From positions 355,936,027-356,000,026 of the forward strand of contig NC_090439.1 in NCBI RefSeq assembly GCF_031143425.1: a DNA stretch of 64,000 bases. Direction: 5' to 3'. This DNA is from Pleurodeles waltl (taxonomy: Eukaryota > Chordata > Amphibia > Caudata > Salamandridae). Below are positions 56,999 to 64,000 of this stretch, one piece after another (positions within the stretch are counted from its first letter, which is position 1; each line of letters starts with the position of its first letter). A program made the translations under genes and the position numbers. Below the pieces are notes generated by a model that saw nothing but the letters and a program-made list of their open reading frames with translations, searched no databases and was not told the origin of the DNA.

Positions 56999-58516
56999 AT
57001 GAAAAAGGTTCTGGGTATGCCATCATCAGCCCTAGGTGGAACAGCAGCGAAGGAGGGGGGAGCCAACATTGGGACTCTGGACAATTACTTTAAATCGGCA
57101 AAGGGTGATGGGGGAATCGAAACCTCTTTGGAGATGCGTAGGACAGAGCGTCGTCGCTCGATTGAACATATGAAAAATAGGCCCCTCAGTGACATAACTC
57201 CCTATCCTATCTCCCAAGAGGAAGGTTCCCTCAATGGCAGCCCGGATCTTTCATCCCAAGAAGACGTTCCCCTATTACTCCGGGATAGTTCTCCCATTTC
57301 TGTCCCACCTCCTAAACAAACTACGGACATCACTCCACTATTAGTTGCCAGTAGTTCGGCAGTTGACTTATTCACCCAAACACACACCAGAGCCAAAATC
57401 AAGATTAATAAGCTAAAGCAAACTGTGGTGGCAGAGGTGTATGACCTACCACCAAATAAACGCAGAAGGAAGATGAGGGGTGGTCAGGGGAAGAAAAAGA
57501 TCCCCCACTCTGATTTTGGAAAGTCACTCAAGTCCGTACCTATGTTAGACAGGCCTTTAGTTAATGTGCAGAGGGCTACTCCCCTCAAGGGTACTAATAT
57601 TATTACTACTGCTTCCATTAGCGACAAAGGGAAGAGTCCACTTAACACATTACTTCCCGGTAGCTCTTTGGGGAGCATTGAATCTTTAATTAGATCACTC
57701 TTGTTGCCCATTAGCGAGAGCTTGCAGAAAATAGAATTCAGGCTGACCACTCTGGAGGCAACTTTAACCACCCTGAAAATTTTGGACAACAAACAGAGTA
57801 GAACCACTGAGCCCATTCTACCAATAGGAACCTTCCCCAATATACAAAACCCACCGATCCACACGGGGCCTCCCTTGGGCACTACTGCCGCCCCTCTTTT
57901 ACAGCCACTTATGGCTATCCCAGTTCCAATTTGACCTACTAACTCTAACATCCTACCATCAGAAACAGATGGCCCAGCACTCCAACGTACACTCCCTGGT
58001 AAGCCTGCCCCTAGACCACGAGGACCCGACCTACCACCAGAGGCTAACAGCCTCATGGTGGTGTTGGCTGGTGTTCCCTCTCTAGAATTGGGTGAAAATG
58101 AGAACTATCACTCACTCAAGAGGAAAACCATTAAATGGTTGAATTGGAACAGACCTCTTCCAGCTCACCTCAACAATGAGATCATTATGGTAAGAAGGGT
58201 ACCATGGTTGGGGAAGTCGGGGAAATCAATAGCAGGGGACTGTACCATTGTGTCTTTTCGAGACCCTGGAACAGTACTATACATTTGTGCTGGGTCAAAT
58301 AGATCACTGGATTCTACCATACAGACTTTGCCAGTTTCTTTCTTTTTCCCTCCCTTTTGCTTGCACCATGACTTGTCACAAGGTAACTGGACAAGGGTGG
58401 AACGAAGATCTAGATACAGGGGATATGCTCCACGTCCAGTTTATCGACCTTCGGAGACTTCCTTTTTGGACTACAATCGTTTTAACTGTCTGAATGGTCT
58501 GGATGGTGTGGACTGA
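56999..58516 (+). pseudogene. LINE ORF1 (RNA-binding protein), one nonsense codon
   Basis: The frame runs from ATG 56999 to TGA 58514-58516 (505 residues), interrupted only by TGA at 57932-57934 (codon 312). Residues 1-150 are polar and Ser/Pro-rich. A basic cluster PPNKRRRKMRGGQGKKK lies at about 151-167 and could be a nuclear-localisation or RNA-binding patch. A helical stretch (about 220-262) around LLPISESLQKIEFRLTTLEA suggests a coiled coil. After the stop, NSLMVVLAGVPSLELGENE and EIIMVRRVPWLG with TIVSFRDPGTVLYICAG (about 350-430) look like an RRM-type strand pattern as in L1-like ORF1p. The stop would remove this domain. CGA or another CpG codon changed to TGA is likely. Confidence 0.7.
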
Positions 58517-58543
58517 CTGTCCCCAAACCCGAACTTAAATCCT

Positions 58544-61500
58544 GTGACCTTGGATAATGGTCCCAGTAAACTGCCTGATCTGGCTGAATCCACTTCTGAA
58601 AATGACCCTGTTAGAGTAATTGGTGTAGTTTCTGGCTTTGGTACTGGCCCTTCCCCCCACTCCATCCCTGCAATCTGTTCTGTGGCTTCTCCAGCGCACA
58701 TGAGACTAATTTGGTGGAATGTGGCTGGTTTAGCCAGCAAACTGGGCACCCAAGATTGGATAACTTACATTGAGTCCGGGGATGTTTGCATGTTCCAAGA
58801 GACTTGGGCAAGGGAAGATTATAACCATCAAGGTTACGAGTCATTTTCCATCCCGGCTAGGTGGGAGGGTAAGGGCCGCCCCTCTGGTGGACTCACAACT
58901 TGGGTGGCTTCCCACTTAGGATGTCAGGCTTCACGCCTACCGGTGCCATCAGATGATATCCTAGTGGTTTTATTAGCCTGGCCGAACCTAGCGAAAATTG
59001 CCTTGATAAATATTTACTCCAGGCCAGTGGGAGCTTCGCGTGAATCCCCCACTATAGAGGAGCTTTCAGTATATTTAGCGGAAATGCCAAGAGATATCTC
59101 TTACATAGTGGGAGGGGATTTAAATTCCTATTTCGAGCCGTTGGTCGGTCTCGTAGAGGGATTTCCCATGGAAGAAGAGTTCAGGTGGTCAGTACCCTCT
59201 GTTGTAGCACCTTCCCCAAAGGCATGGACGCCTGTGGCTTTGCAGATTACTGCTCTCACCCTAAAGCATGGAATTAGAGCCTGCAATGGACGTATTAAGT
59301 CTGATGTACCAAGCAAAACCACGTACAACAGAGTGGGAAGAGAGTCCCGCTTGGACTATGCTTTTGTACAGATAGTGAACTGGTCTTCTATCCTGGACTT
59401 TAGGGTGGTGGAGAGACTGGATAGTGACCATAACGCCCTTGAACTCGATCTTAGCCATCCTGGGCCAAAGGCCTCCATAACAACCATGGGGAAGTCCAAA
59501 CCTGAACTACTATTAGACAATAAAAGGAGAAGAATCAGGTGGGATAAACTAGCTATGAGCCAAGTGAAACTTTCGAAGCTCTACGCAGGTTTAATCCCCA
59601 TTTTGGAAAAAGTGGGAGAGCTAGCCAACGATGTGGGCAATATAGTCCACCATGAGAAATTATATCAGGCTCATGAGGACCTTATAAAGGGAGCGGCCTC
59701 TGAGCTTTTTACCAGGGTCCAGAATCAGAAGAGGATCCAACAACATAACTCCTTATGGTACAATGCAGTCTGCAGGAAGGCAAAGGGAGAACTCCTCAGA
59801 TGCATCAAGGAGGGAACAGATAGAGAGAAGCTGCGAGAAAGTAGACGGGCTTATAAAAAACTGGTCATCCATGCTAAAACCGAATGGGAGGAGAACCAGT
59901 GGGAGGAGCTTACCTCTTCCCTCGCAACAAGAGACCACCGAATGTTTTGGAGAGTAGTAAACGGGGGGTCGGGGAACCTCCATTCGCCAATAGAACCAAA
60001 TATTGCAGCAGGGGTGTGGCAGGCACACTTCCAGTCTCTCTACAGTTCCGAGCAGGGAGAAACTAAGATTGATTTCGGTACTGGACTGGTAGAGTATGGC
60101 GGGGATTTGATAACAGTGGGGGAGGTGAAGGTAGCACTAATGGGACTTAAAGCTGGAAAGGCGCCAGGATTGGACGGCCTGCCCGGGGACCTGTTCAAGC
60201 AGGAGCCCGGTGTTTGGGCCCCCTATCTGGCTGCAGTGTTTAATGGAGTTCTGTGTGGCATGGAAATTCCGAGTACTTGGCTGGGGGCAGAGGTGGTTTC
60301 TATATTTAAAAAGGGCTCGCCCCTGCTCCCTGCCAACTACAGACCAATCAGTCTAATTGACGTGTCACAGAAGCTGTTTGGCAGGATACTGCTGAATCGG
60401 CTTCAGGACTGGGTGGAAGAAACGGGTGCCCTCAGTCCGTATCAGGCGGGATTTAGAAAGGGAGTTTCTACGGTGGACCAGGTTTTTCGTCTGAACGTTA
60501 TCTATTGGAGGGCAGCAATATTGGAAGGTGGTAGTTTATACACTATATTTGTGGACCTGAGGGCTGCGTTCGACCTCGTGCCCAGAGGGAAACTCTGGAG
60601 TGTTCTGGCTGAGATGGGGGTCCCCCCAGACATCCTGATAATTTTAAAGAGATTGCACCATAATAACTATGCTCGGGTCAGGTGCGGGAAATACGGGGAA
60701 TTAACGGACAGATTCCCCATTGACAGGGGGGTTAGACAGGGCTGTGTATTAGCACCGACCCTGTTCTGCCTCTTCGTCAACGGGGTAATCGCCCATCTCA
60801 ATGGAACTGAATACACTGATGCCCCAAAATTGAATGGCAGCAGGGTGCCTGCAATCATGTTTGCAGATGACACCCTGCTGCTGTCCAAAACCCCCATGGG
60901 GATACAGAGGATTCTTGATTCTTTTGTGGCTTTTTGCACAGACAGGGGGTTAGAAATTAATGCTAACAAAACCAAGTTTATGGTTATGAACCCAACCCCA
61001 AGATCACGCCCGAACCCCTTACTGGGAGCTTCACGTTTAGAGAGAGTCTCCACCTTTGAATATCTAGGTGTAACGTTGAATGAAACCATGTCCTTGGGAA
61101 CTCACCAGACTAGGGTTAATCTTAAATTAGTGCAGACCACTGGCGGCATTGCTCGGTTGATGAGAAGTTCCACATATCGACCGCTGGGGCCGCTTATCCA
61201 GATATACAAGGCACAGGCTAGAGGAGCTCTGATGTACGGGGCGGAACTGTGAGGTCACACAGCTTCCTGCAGTTTGTCTATAACTGAGAACAACTTCATT
61301 AGACAGATAGTAGCACTCCCGTCCAGTACTCCGCTCCTCCCCCTGAGGATGGATCTGGGTCTGAGACCAATAGCAGATGAATTAGGTCTCAGACCCATAG
61401 TCTTCTGGCGAAGGCTATGGAGCACCGAAGAACTCTCTTCTTATAGGGCGGAACTGAGGGAGTTTTTAACCCACCCTAAAGCTCTACAGATCCCGTGGAT

Positions 61501-62065
61501 AAAATATATAAAAAAGTCCTGTATGGGATTGGGCCTCCCTGACCTGTGGTCGGATCCAGCTAACGCCTCACTAAGGATCCCACGAAGAGCTTTGGTCAGT
61601 GCTTACCACGAGCAGAAATTAGTTATGGCCCTAGACTGCAAGAATGAGGGGTCATTAACATCTGTATTCGCGCAAAGCAAGGACTCATACCGCCTGGAGA
61701 GGGTTCTGGATGCTATGTCTCCTGTGCTGGCCAGGAAGCTATTTCTCCAATGGAGATATGGCACATTGCCTCTGCGATCTTACACCTGCTCCTGGTCAAC
61801 ACTGCCATCTACCAAGCTATGTCCGACATGTGTGGGAGCAGAGGAAAGCGATCTGCATGTGGTCTTGTTTTGTCCAACTTACAAGGCCGCCAGGAAATAT
61901 TGGCTCCTACCACTTATTAGAAACCTTGGTTTTAGGGAGTACCTCCCGGTGTACATAATTTTAAAAACTGATGTTTCAGGTCCAATTGTGTTTGCACTAG
62001 CCAAATTCCTTACCAATGTCTGGCATATTCGTACCCGTATTTTAAAGTTGCAGGCTCCTATCTAA
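58544..62065 (+). pseudogene. LINE ORF2 (endonuclease-RT-CCHC), one nonsense codon
   Basis: An open frame of 1173 codons starting 28 bases after ORF1, broken only by TGA at 61250-61252 (codon 903). The APE endonuclease (residues 53-305) has WWNVAG (Asn59), FQETW (Glu86), GGDLN (Asp192, Asn194) and SDHN (Asp295, His296). The RT (about 540-830) has KAGKAPGLDGLPG, NYRPISLIDV, FVDLRAAFDLVPRG with its catalytic Asp, GVRQGCVLAP and FADDTLLLS (Asp775, Asp776). Beyond the stop, the same frame continues with a Cys1093-x2-Cys1096-x8-His1105-x4-Cys1110 knuckle typical of I/R1/L2-type ORF2. All catalytic residues I can check are present. The stop would truncate the protein after the RT. Confidence 0.85.
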
Positions 62066-62209
62066 CTTTAAGTTTTTATTTTAATTGTATGGTCTTTTAT
62101 CTGATGTGTTTCCTGTTTACTCTTCCTTGATGGTTTTACATGTTCATATGTGTGTTTTTTGTGTACATCTTTTATGGCCAAATTGGCCGAAATAAAGATT
62201 AATTGATTG
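62066..62209 (+). terminator. LINE 3' UTR and processing signal
   Basis: A short 3' UTR with AATAAA at 62191-62196, preceded by the palindrome TGGCCAAATTGGCCG (about 62176-62190). It ends in ATTAATTGATTG and then the target duplication. There is no poly(A) tract; the end is a short ATTG-type repeat, as in some I and Vingi elements. Confidence 0.6.
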
Positions 62210-62210
62210 A

Positions 62211-62420
62211 AATACTATACAGGGGCAGTGTGGCCCCCCACAGCCCTGGGGACCACCACTCCTAGGGTGTTCTTTAATGATGAGCAGGGGGGGCCGTGTG
62301 GCCAGCCCACAGCACTGGGGACCACCACCTCTCCGGGACAAAGTATAAAAAATTAGAAAGAGGGTCCGTTTCAGACCCCCCACAGTCCCGGGGACCACCA
62401 CTTCCCCGTGACTATGCATG
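62211..62420. repeat. About 70-bp minisatellite, right part
   Basis: Resumes AATACTATACAGGGGCAG. Units with CCTGGGGACCACCAC lie at about 62244, 62313 and 62389. They match the units left of the LINE and show that a single array was split. Confidence 0.7.
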
Positions 62421-62987
62421 CTGGAGCCCCTCTCATGGATCCATTGATGGTCCTGGGGATCATCCCCAAGTGCCAGCTCCTGCTATGTCCCGGGTCACCC
62501 ACCCCTGGGACATAGCTTTTTGCTGTGGCTTGGCTGCAACTTTGAAGCTGCCACCAGGTCACAGCAAACACTCTGGTCCAGTGGAGGGAGCGCTGTCAAA
62601 TAGCTCTCCTTTCACCAGAGCGGAGGTTTCCTTTGTCTGCCTGCCTGCAAAATGCAGGAAGGGAAACAGAGGAAACAATTGCTCTAGCAGCAATTGCTTT
62701 AGCAGCTCCCTCTCTGTGACAGCAATGTTGGCTCCCACAGGAGGTGGGGAGCCAGCTGGGATCGTGGGTGCCTTCACAAAAAAATGAAATATATATCCTG
62801 AGTCCCCAGGCTGAGTTTGGCCTGGAGGGGGGTTTCATGCCAGGTTGGGTTGTTATAGAGGTTGGCTGCAGGAACTGGCCGCAAGCTAGACCCTGTGGTC
62901 AACCCCCGATGCACACAGACAAAGGCAGTGCTCAGCGCAGGGTTGGGTGGCTATAGGGGTTGGCTGCAGGGCCTAGAGGTCTTTCCA

Positions 62988-63192
62988 GCAACTATAACTC
63001 GTGCCCTAAGGTAACTATAACTTGCACCCTCGTCATGCACTGATGCACTGCTAATTACCCCATATATTACAATTGCTATAATGTCATTAAAAATATAACT
63101 GAAATATTATCACTCAAATTATTGAAGAACAAACTCTGTGTGGTGGGGGTGCGAGTTATAGTTTCCTTACGGCATGAGCTACAGTTGCTTGA
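62988..63192. mobile_element. MITE-like inverted repeat, about 205 bp
   Basis: AACTATAACTCGTGCCCTAAGG (from 62990) and AACTATAACTTGCACCC face GGGTGCGAGTTATAGTTTCC and CGGCATGAGCTACAGTTGC (63145-63192). These form inverted arms of about 45 bases around an AT-rich centre. The superfamily is unknown. Confidence 0.55.
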
Positions 63193-63273
63193 AAGAACTA
63201 TAACTATAACTGTTGAATCAATATGATTTTGTACAAGTAAATTCAGAACCTAACTACTACAACGTCCTTGTAC

Positions 63274-63275
<2 letters not shown>

Positions 63276-63326
<51 letters not shown>
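63276..63326. repeat. (AT)n microsatellite, 51 bp
   Basis: An uninterrupted AT alternation of about 25 repeats between TACCC and GACATACATTGG. Confidence 0.95.
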
Positions 63327-63330
<4 letters not shown>

Positions 63331-64000
63331 TACATTGGCTCCTTCTACACTAATATTGAACATCAAGTGGGAATTAAAGCATGTACATACTTTCTAATGA
63401 AAAGAAGTATACAATACTGTGATCAGACCAACATGCTATTGAACATGATTGAACTTTGTCTAGAGAACAATATCTTTCCAATCAATAAACACATTTTTCA
63501 ATTTCCATTTTACCATTTACCATTTATTTAATTGTTGTCAGCCTGTCCGGCCATAACAATAACACACAATAAATACCAATTCATCATACTCGCATTAAAT
63601 AAAACGTCTCAATAAAAAGAAAAAACTGTACTTGAATTTTTGATTTAACATGTGCCAAAATGTATCCAATTTGCCCTGCATTATCATAAAACTTGGTCTA
63701 TGACCATAATTTACATAAAAACTCTTGACTTATTCTAGAAAAACATTATAAATCTACAATTTAAGTATCTTATTCTGGCACTGATCAATTGGGACCTTGC
63801 GGTGCCTACCATCAGTTTAATAATAACCCAGGACCTGGGCCCGTTTTACAACAACCTGCACCAGTTTCCCAAGCTAATAATAGCTATGGGACAACACAAG
63901 CAATTATATTTGTGCCAACTGTGGGTGCATTGATAGACGTAACTTCCATGCTTCCAGTATGTGAGTTGAGACCTTTGTCACAATATGTTTCTCGTCTGAT

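Larger units (their letters stand above)
55698..62209 (+). mobile_element. Full-length two-ORF LINE (I/Vingi-like), perfect 14-bp target duplication
   Basis: AAATACTATACAGG occurs at 55684-55697 and again at 62210-62223, exactly flanking a 6.5 kb element. The order is a CpG-rich 5' leader, tandem 5' UTR monomers, ORF1 (56999-58516), ORF2 (58544-62065) and a short 3' UTR ending AATAAAGATTAATTGATTG without a long poly(A). The domain set is APE endonuclease, RT and a C-terminal CCHC knuckle. The FADDTLLL and GVRQGC style of RT points to the I/Vingi/R1-type group rather than L1 or L2. Each ORF carries one in-frame TGA and no frameshift, so this is a recent insertion. Confidence 0.85.
62421..64000. 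other. Unassigned flank with inverted repeat and microsatellite
   Basis: GC-rich to about 62990 with repeated GGTTGGCTGCAGG words (62860, 62958), then AT-rich. No gene is seen. The frame at 62296-62787 spans the minisatellite and has no motif. Confidence 0.35.

Noticed and set aside
57484..58056. 190-codon minus-strand frame opposite LINE ORF1
   Set aside because: Shadow of the ORF1 frame. The plus strand has the basic patch and RRM-like pattern and continues beyond it.
1..64000. CRISPR arrays, operons or phage-type systems
   Set aside because: No regularly spaced direct repeats with unique spacers and no dense coding. The window is eukaryotic repeat DNA.

Overview
This window looks like non-genic, transposon-packed vertebrate DNA. 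I see no host protein-coding gene, tRNA or rRNA. Nearly every recognisable feature is a mobile element or a decayed copy of one: Harbinger-type DNA transposons and their MITEs, L2/CR1-like, L1-like and I/Vingi-like non-LTR retrotransposons, very long solo LTRs, and one endogenous retrovirus. The family mix, nested insertions and long intervals of unrecognisable AT-rich sequence suggest a giant amphibian genome, most likely a salamander or newt. That is an inference; no species-specific gene is present.

Layout. 1-5718: right-hand part of an autonomous-type Harbinger transposon with a decayed Myb/SANT-like gene on the minus strand, a short plus-strand terminal exon, and a perfect palindrome next to its terminal inverted repeat. 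5.7-11.1 kb: featureless DNA with a degenerate minisatellite and a TAA-flanked MITE. 11.1-16.2 kb: an old L2-like LINE carrying two nested DNA elements. 16.3-28.0 kb: three same-strand copies of a roughly 2.1 kb solo LTR, with a MITE, a C-rich palindromic minisatellite and an L2 fragment between them. 28-35 kb: two copies of a repeat built of consecutive hairpins, two MITEs, and an internally deleted L1 with target-site duplications. 36-42 kb: dispersed repeats, a large inverted satellite (38.7-39.7 kb) and a Harbinger derivative.

42.4-51.0 kb: a fourth copy of the 2.1 kb LTR, on the minus strand, split by a complete LTR-gag-pro-pol-env(TM)-LTR retrovirus. The retrovirus (43902-50396) has a 5-bp target duplication, a tRNA-Leu-type primer site and ERV-L-like protease, RT and RNase H. 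Most of the integrase and the env surface subunit have been deleted. All its reading frames are broken.

55.7-62.2 kb: the youngest-looking element, a full-length two-ORF LINE with a perfect 14-bp target duplication. It has tandem promoter monomers carrying ZNF143-like and GC-box motifs, and only one nonsense codon in each ORF. It split a roughly 70-bp minisatellite. The last 1.8 kb holds an inverted repeat and an AT microsatellite.

Functionally the window is a record of successive insertions rather than a set of cooperating genes. The most informative parts are the near-intact LINE with its promoter, the rearranged ERV with an LTR microinversion, the multi-hairpin repeat family, and the shared termini of the Harbinger families.
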